This document shows, piece after piece, positions 7,814 through 17,223 of a DNA stretch of 64,000 nucleotides. The notes under the pieces are model-generated. The model did not search any database, was not told the DNA's origin, and worked only from the letters and a program-made list of their open reading frames with translations. A program made the position numbers and the translations under genes. Position 1 is the first letter of the stretch; the number at the start of each line of letters is the position of its first letter. Source of the stretch: Novosphingobium sp. MD-1. GTDB taxonomy: Bacteria > Pseudomonadota > Alphaproteobacteria > Sphingomonadales > Sphingomonadaceae. The stretch lies in the NCBI RefSeq assembly GCF_001014975.1, contig NZ_BBXA01000034.1, positions 153,670 through 217,669 of the forward strand, in the 5' to 3' direction.

Positions 7814-10800
7814 TCAATAATCCTTGCTGACGCGCAAGTTCAGACTCTCGTCCCCGATCGTTGCCACGGAGGCGAGCAGCGCCAGCCAGCGGGTGATGCG
7901 GAATTCGACCGACGTGGCGTTGTAGCCGCGCCCGTCGGTCACCAGTTCGACGAAGAACTTGCGCCCCAGGTACTTGCCAGCGGCGACGCTGGTGCCGCGC
8001 GGAATCGAGGCATCGGCGTTGAGGATGCGCAAGCGGTCGAGCCCGATGGCGCTGCGCAGCTTGTTGATCGGGTCCAGCCCGCCGCCGCCGCGCAGCGATG
8101 CCAGCGCGGCGGCAAGCTGCACCGCTTCCGGCGCCGAAATCTGCGTGATCGAGCTGCCGAACAACAGGCGGCTGAGCAGTTCCTCTTCGGGCAGCGAAGG
8201 CGTGGAGGAGAAGGCGATCACCGGCTTCATTCCCGATCCGGTGATCGTGATCGTGGCGCTGACGCCGTTGGCATCGCCGCTGGCCGCGATATCCAGCCGG
8301 GGATCGATCGGCATTTCGCCGGCGAAGCGGATGCGGCCGCGCGTGAGGTCGAAGCGCTTGCCGGCGAATTCGTAGCCGCCGCGCACCAGATCCGCGCTGC
8401 CGAATATCTGCGGGTTGGCGGTGGTGCCGCGCAGGCGGATGTCCGCGCCCCATTCGCTGTCCAGCCCCAGCCCGCGCACGTCGATGCGGTTGGCGCCGGA
8501 GGCGTCGATCAGGAACGTCCATGGCGTGGACGGCGTGCGCGCCGGCGCGACGTCGGCACGCGGGTTGATCTCGCGCGTGGGGATCGAGGGCAGCTCCGCC
8601 ACCGCGCTGGCGCTGCCGAGCGCCCAACGCGCCTGTTCGATGCGCACCCGGCCGGCGATGGTGCCGCCGATGCCATCGCTGACGATGCGCAGCGGGCCGG
8701 TCACCGTGGCCGCCATGTCATCCCGGTTGACGATGCGCGCGTTCTGCGCGGCCATGCGCAGATCGAGCGCGACGCCGCGCGAGACGATGTTGGACAGATC
8801 GATGGTGCCGCTGCCGGTAACCTTGCCGCCGTTGGCGGTGGTGCCGGCGAAACGGTTCAGCGACAGGCGCGAATCGTTGAACGTGCCGCTCGCCTGGATG
8901 TTCTGGATGTCGGTGCCGATCACGCTGCTTTGCACGCGCAGATCCTTGCTGGCGATGGCGCCGACGAACGTGGGATCGTCGAGCGTGCCGGTGATGTCGG
9001 CGCGCGCGCCGATGGTGCCGGTCAGGTCCATGAAGTCCACTGCCGCGAGGCGCCAGAGCGTTTCGGCCGGTCCGCCATAGCGGACCTGCGCCTGCAGGCG
9101 GCCGCCGCGCAGGCGCTCCAGCACGGTGCCGCCACGCGGCAGGCCGGAGAGAAGCGCCTGCACCCCGCCGCGCACGGTGCCGCCGTCCCGCCCGCCATCC
9201 TTGAACACCGCGCGCGCCTGCAGCGCCGAAGGATCGAGATCGGCAACCAGCGAAAGGTTCATCGGCCGCGAGGTGAGCACGAGGCCCGAGCGCGTCAGCC
9301 CGCGCACCTGCACCGCCGCATGGCCGGACGGCGCCCCGGTATGATCGTTGCGATAGTCGATTACGCCGGAAAGCGCCCCGCCGAGGCCAAGGTCCGCCAC
9401 GACAATGTCCGCCAGCGAGAGCGGCATCCGCGCGATCTGGAGCTTCAGTTCGGTCGGCCCGCCCAGCACGTGCCCTTCGGCGATGACCGCGCCGCGCCCG
9501 AAATTGACCTGCGTCGGTTGCAGCCGCCAGCCTTCGCCCTCGCGCTCCAGCACCGCGCGGCGCGGCATCTGGATGGCGCGGCCGGAGTAATCGCCCGAAG
9601 CGAGCGCGACGATCTTGTCCGGCGCAATCGAGGCCGTGCCCTGCATGGCGAAGCGCGTGCCGCGCCGCCCGGCGATGGAGGCCGTGACGCTGCCCGCGCC
9701 GTTGACGAGCTTCGCGTTTACGGCCAGCCGCCCGATGAACAGCTGCCCCGCGCCGATGCCCTCGATATGCGCGGTGGCGTCGATCGTGCTCTTGCCCTCG
9801 GCCAGGAAGCCGTTCACCTCGACCTTGCCGTTGCCGATGGAAATCGGCCGCGCGCCGCCGAAGCGGGCGTTGCGCGCCGTGACCAGTGCGGTGATCGCCT
9901 GCCCGCCTTCCTTTGGATCGAGCCGGACGGTGCCATCGATCCCGCCGCCCGTGATCGCCAGATCGCCGCTGACGCCGGCCGTGGCAAGATCGAGCCCGCC
10001 GGTGATTTCCGTCTGCCAGACCTTGAAGTGCTCGATCGCGATCCGCGTCGGCCCCTTGGGCGGCGATTGCAGGCCCAGCACGCCATCGAACGGCCCCAGC
10101 GTGGAATCGCCCTTCGTCTCGATCCGGAACCCGTCGGCCACGGGGGACAGCGCCACGCGCACGTCCTTGAGGCCGGCGGCGGGCAAGGGATTGGCAAAGA
10201 CCAGCACGGCGGACGGACCATCCTTGGCCACGGCCGCGTCGATGGTGAAATCGCCATAGTCGAGATGGCGCCCCTTGCCGACCACGGTGGTCCGGCCATC
10301 GGGGTGGACCTGCCCGTTCAGGGCAATGGCCAGCTTGCGCGAGGACAGGCGCGCATCACTGAACCGCAGCGGGATCAGCGCGCCGGTTACGACGCCACCG
10401 GAAAAGCGGATGTTGCCGCCGGTCAGGTTGGCCAGCGTGCCGTTGTCGATCCGCGCCATACGCCCCGCCGCGTTGGCGCGCAGCGACCAGGGCACGCCGT
10501 TGCCCATGCCGAACACGATCTTGGCATCGGCATCGACCAGCCCCAGATTGGGCAGCGCGAAGCCGCGCGCGGTGACCGGCCCGGCCAGCGCGTACATGCC
10601 CTTGGCCATGTCGCTGCGCAGCACCAGCCGCGCCGCCAGCCCCTTGAGATCGATCGCCAGCTGTTCCGAGGAAAGCTGGCTGCCCTGCAGCACCAGATCA
10701 CCCTTCACGCTGGCGCCGACGAAGCGCGGGTCGATCATGCCGTTGCCGGTCACCACCTTCTTCGCGGTGACGGCCAGCGGCAGCAGCAGGCGCTTGCCGT

Positions 10801-12061
10801 TCCAGTTGGCGGTGCCGGCGGTGTGCAGCCCTTCGGCCTGCGTGGTGCCGCTCTTCAGCCGGTCGATGGTGAAATCATGGCGGATGGCGAGATCGCGGAG
10901 CGGCCCATCGAGCGTGGCGGCAAGGCGCACGCCGGCGAGCTCGGGCGAGGCCATCACCAGATCGGGCCGGCGCAGATCGGCCTTGAGCGCCAGCTGATCG
11001 ACCCGGTTGTCGGTAAGATCAACCGCGCCCTGCCCCGTGGCGCGGAACGCCGCGCCGCCCACGTAATAGCGCCCGTCCAGCGTCGAATCCGCGAAGGTGC
11101 CCTGGTAGAACAGCGAAAGCTTGTTCCCCACGATGCGGCGTGCGGCGCCGGCCAGCAGCGCTTCGGGGAAGACCTGCCCGGCCACAGTGTAAGTGCCGGC
11201 GCGGTTGTCGATCAGGAAGCCGGCCAGCCGTTCGCCGTCCCGCCGGGCCACGGCCCAGCCGCGCCACGCGCGGAACCGGCCCTTGCCCGCCACTTTCGCG
11301 ACCACATCGCTTTTCACGCCGGTCAGCGCCGACAGCAGGCCGCCGCGCGGCGCGGCATAATCGAGCGCGAGATCGAACTTGTCGCGATCCGGCTCGCTAT
11401 CAAGGTGCAGCGCCAGCCGGTCCTTGCCGCCCAGCCGGCCGTTGGCGTCGATCAGGGTGCGGCCCGAGCGGACATCGGCGCGCGCGGTCAGATCGACGCG
11501 GCGTCTTTCCCCCATCACGCCCGGCGCGATGGTAAGGGCATCGATCTCCAGCCGATCGACGCGGATATTGAACGACGGCAGGATCGGTGCGTTGGGATCA
11601 CCCGGCTTCAGCTGCGGCCGGCGCAGCAGGGTGCCCCGGTGCAGCGCGAGCGTGCGGATGTCGAGCGTGTTGACCGTCCAGGCGTAGGGCCGCCAGTCCA
11701 AGTCGACATCGGGAACGGTCAGGAACGGGCCGTTGGGATCGCTGAGCACCAGATCCTTAAGCCCGGCCTTGCCGAACAGCGAACCGTCGATCCGGCCCAC
11801 GGTGATGCGCAGGCCCGAGGCGGGGGCCAGCGTGGCGATCCGATCGGCGACGAAGCGGTGGCCGATCGGCGAATCGAGTACGAGCAAGGCGCCCAGCAGC
11901 GCCATCGCCAGCACGGCCAGAACCGCACCGATCCGCCGCGTCCAGCGCCAGACGAAGCCGGACGCGGATGCCGGCGGGGGTGGCGGCGGCGGTGGCGGCG
12001 GCGGGGGGCCGGCATCGGGGCCTTCCGGCGGCAACGCGGCGGGCACGGTGTCGTCCGCCAT
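7814..12061 (-). CDS. tamB: Translocation and assembly module subunit TamB (DUF490)
   Basis: A 1,415-residue AsmA/TamB-family protein anchored in the inner membrane and spanning the periplasm, which works with TamA in outer-membrane protein or lipid transport. It has a cytoplasmic proline-rich head with 12 consecutive prolines (residues 19-30), one membrane segment near residues 44-62, a long stretch of repeated beta-strand-like sequence, and a C-terminal DUF490 region ending in a beta signal-like tail. Its start codon overlaps the tamA stop codon (TGATG), so the two are translationally coupled. Gene order tamA-tamB is standard. Confidence 0.93.
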   Translation of the reverse strand: MADDTVPAALPPEGPDAGPPPPPPPPPPPPASASGFVWRWTRRIGAVLAVLAMALLGALLVLDSPIGHRFVADRIATLAPASGLRITVGRIDGSLFGKAGLKDLVLSDPNGPFLTVPDVDLDWRPYAWTVNTLDIRTLALHRGTLLRRPQLKPGDPNAPILPSFNIRVDRLEIDALTIAPGVMGERRRVDLTARADVRSGRTLIDANGRLGGKDRLALHLDSEPDRDKFDLALDYAAPRGGLLSALTGVKSDVVAKVAGKGRFRAWRGWAVARRDGERLAGFLIDNRAGTYTVAGQVFPEALLAGAARRIVGNKLSLFYQGTFADSTLDGRYYVGGAAFRATGQGAVDLTDNRVDQLALKADLRRPDLVMASPELAGVRLAATLDGPLRDLAIRHDFTIDRLKSGTTQAEGLHTAGTANWNGKRLLLPLAVTAKKVVTGNGMIDPRFVGASVKGDLVLQGSQLSSEQLAIDLKGLAARLVLRSDMAKGMYALAGPVTARGFALPNLGLVDADAKIVFGMGNGVPWSLRANAAGRMARIDNGTLANLTGGNIRFSGGVVTGALIPLRFSDARLSSRKLAIALNGQVHPDGRTTVVGKGRHLDYGDFTIDAAVAKDGPSAVLVFANPLPAAGLKDVRVALSPVADGFRIETKGDSTLGPFDGVLGLQSPPKGPTRIAIEHFKVWQTEITGGLDLATAGVSGDLAITGGGIDGTVRLDPKEGGQAITALVTARNARFGGARPISIGNGKVEVNGFLAEGKSTIDATAHIEGIGAGQLFIGRLAVNAKLVNGAGSVTASIAGRRGTRFAMQGTASIAPDKIVALASGDYSGRAIQMPRRAVLEREGEGWRLQPTQVNFGRGAVIAEGHVLGGPTELKLQIARMPLSLADIVVADLGLGGALSGVIDYRNDHTGAPSGHAAVQVRGLTRSGLVLTSRPMNLSLVADLDPSALQARAVFKDGGRDGGTVRGGVQALLSGLPRGGTVLERLRGGRLQAQVRYGGPAETLWRLAAVDFMDLTGTIGARADITGTLDDPTFVGAIASKDLRVQSSVIGTDIQNIQASGTFNDSRLSLNRFAGTTANGGKVTGSGTIDLSNIVSRGVALDLRMAAQNARIVNRDDMAATVTGPLRIVSDGIGGTIAGRVRIEQARWALGSASAVAELPSIPTREINPRADVAPARTPSTPWTFLIDASGANRIDVRGLGLDSEWGADIRLRGTTANPQIFGSADLVRGGYEFAGKRFDLTRGRIRFAGEMPIDPRLDIAASGDANGVSATITITGSGMKPVIAFSSTPSLPEEELLSRLLFGSSITQISAPEAVQLAAALASLRGGGGLDPINKLRSAIGLDRLRILNADASIPRGTSVAAGKYLGRKFFVELVTDGRGYNATSVEFRITRWLALLASVATIGDESLNLRVSKDY

Positions 12062-14310
12062 CAGAACGCCTGCCCCAGCGCGACATAAACGCCGATGCGG
12101 CTATCGCCCTTCGAAGGGTTGAGCGGCGTGCCCAGATCGATGCGGATCGGGCCGAAGTTGGTCTGGTAGCGGATGCCCACCCCGACGCCGACCTTGATGT
12201 CGCGGAAGCGCGGTGTCGTGGTTTCGTCCACCGCGCCGGCATCGACGAACGGCACGACGCTGACCGCGCCGCCCATAAGGCCGGTCTTGACGCGCGCTTC
12301 GAGCGAGAATTCGGTCAGCGAACGGCCGCCGCTGGGCGCGCCGGTCGTGTCACGCGGGCCGATCTGCTGATAGCCATAGCCGCGCACCGACGATCCGCCG
12401 CCGGCATAGAACCGGCGCGATGGCGCGATGCTGGCGATGTCCGCACCCTGGATCGCGCCGAACCGCACGCGGCCGGCCATGACCACGCTGTCGCTGACCG
12501 GGCGATAGAGGCTCGCGTCGAGCTGGACCTTCACATACGTCGAGTTCGCACCGGCCTGGCGCGAGATTTCGGGCGAGACGCGCAGCGCCGCGCGGAAGCC
12601 GCGCGTGGGATCGAGCAGGCTGTCGCTGCCGTCATAGGCCCCACGCAAGGGCAGCGCGCCGATGAAATAGGTCTTGCGCGGCTGGGTACTGTCCTCGCGC
12701 TCGCTGGTGGCCACCACTTCGAGGCCCGCCGAATAGACCCAGGGCTTCTGGAACAGCAGCGTGGTCTGCCGCTCGATGCTGCTGACCAGCGACAGGGTGC
12801 GCGCCTGATAGGCATCGCTCACCTTGGTCTGGGCATAGAGATCGGCGGTCAGCACCTGATCGCGTGTCAGGAAGTTGTTGCGGCGATAGATCACGCCCAG
12901 CAGCTGTTCGCGGGTGCCGGCCACGCCGCGCACGCGGACCATGCCTTCGGGCGGGATCAGGTTGCGGTGCTCCCAGCTCGCCTCGACCCGGAAGCCTTCG
13001 CCGCTGGAATAGCCGATCAGCGCCGCCACGGTGCGCTGCGGGGCCTTGGCCATATCGACATCGACATCGACCACGCCGGGCTTGCCGGCGGCGGGCGGCG
13101 TTACTTCGCGCGTCTTGACCGTGACCGAGGAGACCAGGCTGGTCGCCAGGATCGCCTGCCGCAGATCGTCGAGCATGGCGGTCTGATAGACATCGCCCGG
13201 CCGGAACCGCGCGATATGCTGGATATGGCGCGACCCCATGAAGCGCGGCATGCCGCTGACGACCTGCCCGAACACGTAGCGGCCGCCGCTCGTCACCGGC
13301 ACCGTCAGATCACCGGTGCGCGGTTCGTGATCGATCACCAGCGCCGGTTCGCCCACCTTGGCGAAGGCATAGCCGTTGTCGCCCAGCGTGGCGGCAAGAT
13401 CGGCGCGGCCCTTGAGGATCTTCTCGGTATTGACCGGATCGCCGACGCGGACACCAAAGGCCGCGCGCAGGGTCTCGTAGTCCGCGCCCGTTCCGGCAAT
13501 ATCGCCGAGATCGATCTTCGCCAGGCGATACTGCGGCCCCGGCACCACATCGAACCGCACGACCACCTTGGACAGATCGATGGCATTGCGGCGCGGACCG
13601 CGCCGTGCCCCGTTGCCACCCTCCGCGCTGGCAGACGCCGCCGAAGCCGCCGCCTCGCTCTGCGGCGTGACGATCGACTGGTAAACCTCGGCGTCGTAGT
13701 AGCCATAAGTGCGCAGGATTTCGACGATCAGGTCGCGATCGCTGCGCGCGCGGCGGGTCAGCTGGGCAAGGTTGTCCTCGTCATCGTCCAGCGAATGCAG
13801 ACTGGAGAGGCCGGAGAACCGCGAAACCAGTTCATCGCGTTCGGGGAAGGCATCGGTGGGCGAGAACGCCAGATCGACCTGCCCCCCGACGTGCGAGAGC
13901 GAGGCATCGGGGATCAGCGCATTGCGCGCGCTTTCGACCTGCTGCTGTTCGCCATCCAGCGCATCGACCGCGCCATCCACCTGCTGCTGCGCCAGCGCGA
14001 TGTCCGGATCGGGATCGAGCGGCTTGAACGGCGGAAGATCGGCGGTCTGCGGCCAATCGATGGTGATGCCGGGAATGTCGGTCAGCGCCTGCAACGGTTC
14101 GGTCGCGCCCAGCAGCGCGGCGACATCGGGCGCGGGCTGGCGCGCGGCATCGGTATCGAGCGCCCAGCTTTCGGCATTGTCGATCGCGGAATCGGGAATC
14201 AGGTCCTTGAGCGCCTGGTCGGTATCGCGCGATTGCGCCAGCGCCATCGGCGCGGGCACCAGCGCGAAAACGAGCGCCGCCGCGATGATCCGCGTCAGCG
14301 ATCCAGACAT
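12061..14310 (-). CDS. tamA: Outer-membrane translocation protein TamA (Omp85 family)
   Basis: A 749-residue Omp85-family protein: signal peptide ending near ALA-Q at residue 25, a low-complexity region, POTRA-type repeats, then a C-terminal 16-strand barrel ending in a phenylalanine (YVALGQAF). It partners TamB, encoded directly downstream with a one-base overlap. The ATG at 14310 is chosen because it begins a good signal peptide (MSGSLTRII); a longer in-frame extension would run into bpt. It lies 16 bp after bpt, so bpt-tamA-tamB probably form one transcript. Confidence 0.92.
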   Translation of the reverse strand: MSGSLTRIIAAALVFALVPAPMALAQSRDTDQALKDLIPDSAIDNAESWALDTDAARQPAPDVAALLGATEPLQALTDIPGITIDWPQTADLPPFKPLDPDPDIALAQQQVDGAVDALDGEQQQVESARNALIPDASLSHVGGQVDLAFSPTDAFPERDELVSRFSGLSSLHSLDDDEDNLAQLTRRARSDRDLIVEILRTYGYYDAEVYQSIVTPQSEAAASAASASAEGGNGARRGPRRNAIDLSKVVVRFDVVPGPQYRLAKIDLGDIAGTGADYETLRAAFGVRVGDPVNTEKILKGRADLAATLGDNGYAFAKVGEPALVIDHEPRTGDLTVPVTSGGRYVFGQVVSGMPRFMGSRHIQHIARFRPGDVYQTAMLDDLRQAILATSLVSSVTVKTREVTPPAAGKPGVVDVDVDMAKAPQRTVAALIGYSSGEGFRVEASWEHRNLIPPEGMVRVRGVAGTREQLLGVIYRRNNFLTRDQVLTADLYAQTKVSDAYQARTLSLVSSIERQTTLLFQKPWVYSAGLEVVATSEREDSTQPRKTYFIGALPLRGAYDGSDSLLDPTRGFRAALRVSPEISRQAGANSTYVKVQLDASLYRPVSDSVVMAGRVRFGAIQGADIASIAPSRRFYAGGGSSVRGYGYQQIGPRDTTGAPSGGRSLTEFSLEARVKTGLMGGAVSVVPFVDAGAVDETTTPRFRDIKVGVGVGIRYQTNFGPIRIDLGTPLNPSKGDSRIGVYVALGQAF

Positions 14311-14326
14311 CCGCAACGAAGCATGA

Positions 14327-15169
14327 TCAGGCCGGACGGTAGATTTCCTGTCCGGCGTGCAGACCATCCTTGCCCCCGCGCTCGAAAGCGTCCTGCCGCG
14401 GGGTGGCCGCGCGATCGATGGCACTGGCCTGCTCATCAGTCGAGAAACGCTCCCAGCCATCGCGGCCAAGGCGTTCGAGCGGACGGAAGCGCACCTTGTA
14501 CTGCATGCGCGAAGATCCTTCGACCCAATACCCCAGGTAGACGTAGGGCAGGCCGATTCTCGCCGCGTGCAGAATGTGATCGAGGATGATGTAGGTTCCA
14601 AGCCCGGTGCGCGTCTCGTGATGTGGATCGTAGAAACTGTAGATCATCGAAAGACCATCGCCCTGATGGTCGGTAAGGCAGGCTCCCACCAGTTTGCCCG
14701 GCGCGCCACCCACGCCCGGTTCCCTGTATTCAATCACATAGCTTCTGACTGGCGTATGTTCCACCATGTCAGCAAAATCCATCTCGTCCATCGCCGCCAT
14801 GCCCCCATCGGGGTGGCGCGCCGACAGGTAACGCCGCAGGAGGTCAAACTGTTCCTGCGTCGACCACGGCTTGCATGCAGTAACAATCAGGTCCGAATTG
14901 GCCTTGATCGCCCGGCGCTGCGCCGAAGAGGGCTGAAATTCGTCCGACACGACGCGCACAGACACGCAGGCGGTGCAATCGATGCAGCTGGGGCGGTAGG
15001 CGACGGTCTGGCTGCGGCGGAAACCGATACGGCCCAGCGCGTCGTTCAGGTCGTCGGCATGCGGCCCCTTCAGCTCGGTGAACACCTTCCGTTCGCTCTT
15101 GCCCTCAAGATAGGGGCACGGCGCGGGGCTCGTCACGAAAAAGCGGGGAAAACGGACGGGCGCGGTCAC
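14327..15169 (-). CDS. bpt: Aspartate/glutamate leucyltransferase Bpt
   Basis: Transfers leucine from leucyl-tRNA to proteins with N-terminal Asp or Glu, marking them for ClpS-ClpAP degradation under the N-end rule. The ATE-type layout is visible: an N-terminal cysteine cluster (YRPSCIDCTACVSVRV) and a C-terminal GNAT-like domain with YLGYWVEGSSRMQYK. The start is taken as GTG at 15169, giving 281 residues beginning VTAPVRFPRF, the usual length; a TTG at 15226 would add 19 residues. It lies upstream of tamA on the same strand. Confidence 0.93.
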   Translation of the reverse strand: MTAPVRFPRFFVTSPAPCPYLEGKSERKVFTELKGPHADDLNDALGRIGFRRSQTVAYRPSCIDCTACVSVRVVSDEFQPSSAQRRAIKANSDLIVTACKPWSTQEQFDLLRRYLSARHPDGGMAAMDEMDFADMVEHTPVRSYVIEYREPGVGGAPGKLVGACLTDHQGDGLSMIYSFYDPHHETRTGLGTYIILDHILHAARIGLPYVYLGYWVEGSSRMQYKVRFRPLERLGRDGWERFSTDEQASAIDRAATPRQDAFERGGKDGLHAGQEIYRPA

Positions 15170-15280
15170 GGCCTGCTGGGCTTCCTCTGGGCGTCCGGAC
15201 CATCCGGCGCCGTTCAAAAACGACAATGCCTCAGCATCGAACTTGGTGAAAGACCCTTAACCACGAAATTATGCGCCTCA

Positions 15281-15367
15281 GTCCGTCTCGAGGCCGGCGC
15301 AGGCCCGGTTTGCGCCGCCCTGTCCCGCTTCCGGACGACAGGGCGGCGCATCCTTTACGAGACGGAC
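15281..15367. repeat. Nested inverted repeats between the threonine dehydratase gene and bpt
   Basis: A perfect 13-bp hairpin (GCGCCGCCCTGTC at 15312-15324 with 15337-15349, 12-nt loop) sits inside a second perfect inverted repeat of 10 bp (GTCCGTCTCG at 15281-15290 with 15358-15367). The structure follows the ilvA stop codon by 31 bp and precedes bpt. On the minus strand it could act as the ilvA terminator, although no clear T-tract follows. It may also be an attenuator-like leader for bpt. Confidence 0.65.
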
Positions 15368-15397
15368 ACTTCCAGAACGGTCAGGCGAAGCGCGATT

Positions 15398-16660
15398 TCA
15401 GCCCAATTCGATCTGAACCACGTCATATCCCTTGGCGCGGAGCGCCGCGACCAGCAGGTCGATCTGCTCGCGATCGCGCGCCTCGCATTCGATCTCGGCC
15501 GTCAGTCCCTTGGCCGGGAGCGAGGTGAAGATGCGCTGGTGCCAGACTTCGAGAATGTTCACCTGGTAGCGGTTGAACTCCTCGACCACGTGGAACAGCG
15601 CGCCCGGGCGATCCTGCAGCACGATGCGCAGGCGGCCAAGCCGGCCCGACCGCGCCAGATCGCGCAGCAGTACGTTGGCGAGCAGGCGGGTATCGATGTT
15701 GCCGCCGGTCAGCACGATGCCCACGTTGCGCCCTTCGAACAGGGCGCGGTTGCGCATCACCGCGGCGAGCCCGGCCGCCCCCGCGCCTTCGACCACGATC
15801 TTCTCGATCTGGAGCAGCAACGCCACCGCGGTTTCGAGCGCGGCTTCATCGACCAGCACGATATCGTCGACAAGCTGGGCCAGCACGGCCGAGGTGAAGG
15901 CGCCCGGCTCCTTGACCGCGATGCCTTCGGCCAGGGTATCGCCGCCGCATGGCAGATCGGCGTGCTTCAGCTTGTCGTACATCGACGGATAAAGCTGCGC
16001 CTGCACCCCGATCAGGCCGATATCGGGCTTCAGCGCCCGCGCCGCCGTGCCCATGCCCGAAAGCAGGCCGCCCCCGCCGATCGGCACCGCTAGCATGTCG
16101 ATCTCGGGCGCATCCTCCAGCATCTCGAGCGCGACGGTGCCCTGCCCGGCGGCGACCTGCGGATCGTCGAACGGATGAACGAAGGTCAGCCCGAGCTGCT
16201 TTTCCATCGACCGGGCATAGGCATAGGCCTCGTCGAACGTCTCGCCCTCGAGCACGACCTTGCCGCCGTTGCTCTCGGTCTGCATGATCTTCACCGTCGG
16301 CGTCGTCTTGGGCATGACGATGGTGACGGGCACGCCCAGCCGCGTGCCGTGGTACGACAGGCCTTGCGCATGGTTGCCGGCCGAAGCCGCGATCACGCCG
16401 CGCGAACGGCGTTCCTCATCGAGTTGCAGAAGGGCATTGAGCGCGCCGCGTTCCTTGTAGGCGGCCGTGAACTGGAGGTTTTCGAACTTGAGCCAGATGT
16501 TGGCGCCGGTGATGGCGCTCAGCGTCCTGCTGTAAAGCGTGGGGGTGCGCACCACCTGTCCGCTAATTCGCTCCGCCGCCGCGCGTACCTCGGCGATGTC
16601 GAGCAGGGCACCGGGATTGTCGGTGGGCTGCTGAGCGGATGAACGGACCAGATTTTCCAT
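15398..16660 (-). CDS. ilvA: PLP-dependent threonine ammonia-lyase with ACT domain
   Basis: Deaminates threonine to 2-oxobutanoate, the first step toward isoleucine (or threonine catabolism). The 420-residue protein has a fold-type II PLP domain with the Schiff-base lysine in AAYKERGA (Lys69), SAGNHAQG, and the phosphate-binding loop GGGGLLSG, followed by a C-terminal ACT-like regulatory domain (about residues 345-420, beginning RIVLQDRPGALF). A single short ACT domain is typical of the tdcB/ilvA-like form of about 400-420 residues. The short leader contains a hairpin that covers the only Shine-Dalgarno-like sequence. Confidence 0.92.
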   Translation of the reverse strand: MENLVRSSAQQPTDNPGALLDIAEVRAAAERISGQVVRTPTLYSRTLSAITGANIWLKFENLQFTAAYKERGALNALLQLDEERRSRGVIAASAGNHAQGLSYHGTRLGVPVTIVMPKTTPTVKIMQTESNGGKVVLEGETFDEAYAYARSMEKQLGLTFVHPFDDPQVAAGQGTVALEMLEDAPEIDMLAVPIGGGGLLSGMGTAARALKPDIGLIGVQAQLYPSMYDKLKHADLPCGGDTLAEGIAVKEPGAFTSAVLAQLVDDIVLVDEAALETAVALLLQIEKIVVEGAGAAGLAAVMRNRALFEGRNVGIVLTGGNIDTRLLANVLLRDLARSGRLGRLRIVLQDRPGALFHVVEEFNRYQVNILEVWHQRIFTSLPAKGLTAEIECEARDREQIDLLVAALRAKGYDVVQIELG

Positions 16661-16664
16661 GCAG

Positions 16665-16685
16665 GCGCCCTAATGCAAAGGGCGC
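16665..16685 (-). promoter_or_regulatory. Leader hairpin overlapping the ilvA ribosome site
   Basis: A perfect 7-bp stem (GCGCCCT at 16665-16671 with AGGGCGC at 16679-16685, 7-nt loop) ends 4 bases before the ilvA ATG. In the mRNA, the AGGG of its proximal arm is the only ribosome-binding-like sequence. Pairing would therefore reduce initiation. The regulatory role is inferred from position only. Confidence 0.4.
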
Positions 16686-16698
16686 GCCAAGGAAACCG

Positions 16699-17076
16699 TT
16701 AACCGGTGGCTCGCGCGCGGCGGACCGCCGCCACGATCCCCAGCACCACAAGGATCGCCAGCGTATCGGCGATCCAGTCGCGGATGTCGCAATCGCGGTG
16801 CAGCTCCGGGATCGACTGCGCCAGTTCGATCAGCGCGCCCAGGAACGACAGCCGTTCGGCAATGCGCCGCTTCGGGAACGCCGGCCAGCCCAGCGCGGCC
16901 AGCAGGGTCAGCACCGAAAAGGCCAGCATGTGTTCGAACTTGTCGCCCAGCCGGTCTACCGGCAGCTGCGGCGGATGCGGCAGCACAGCCATGACCACCG
17001 CGAAGGCACAGCAGAACCAAAAAGATGCGCGCAGGACGGGCGGCGGAAACAGACCGGATCGGCGACGATGCATCAT
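16699..17076 (-). CDS. VanZ-like small membrane protein
   Basis: A 125-residue integral membrane protein with about four hydrophobic helices and the DKxxHxxAF-type signature of VanZ-like proteins (GDKFEHMLAFSVLTLLAALGW), followed by RDWIADTLAI. VanZ-like proteins are small membrane proteins, some linked to glycopeptide tolerance, but the single-domain bacterial members have no known biochemical role. Two adjacent ATG codons (17076, 17073) are possible starts. It lies upstream of ilvA on the same strand with 38 bp between. Confidence 0.78.
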   Translation of the reverse strand: MMHRRRSGLFPPPVLRASFWFCCAFAVVMAVLPHPPQLPVDRLGDKFEHMLAFSVLTLLAALGWPAFPKRRIAERLSFLGALIELAQSIPELHRDCDIRDWIADTLAILVVLGIVAAVRRARATG

Positions 17077-17223
17077 GCAGCCGCGTTAGCCTGACGGCAG
17101 CCGGCGAGGCAAGCAAGCGCGCGGCCATGATTGAGCGAAAGGCGGCAGGACGAAAGCGAACGCGGTGGGTTGCGGCCCGCGCGCGGCTGGCTACAGAAGG
17201 GGCATGCTGAAGGTCCGAACCCG

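Noticed and set aside
8930..12088. A 1,052-codon plus-strand open frame opposite tamB
   Set aside because: Antisense shadow of tamB with no recognisable protein sequence.
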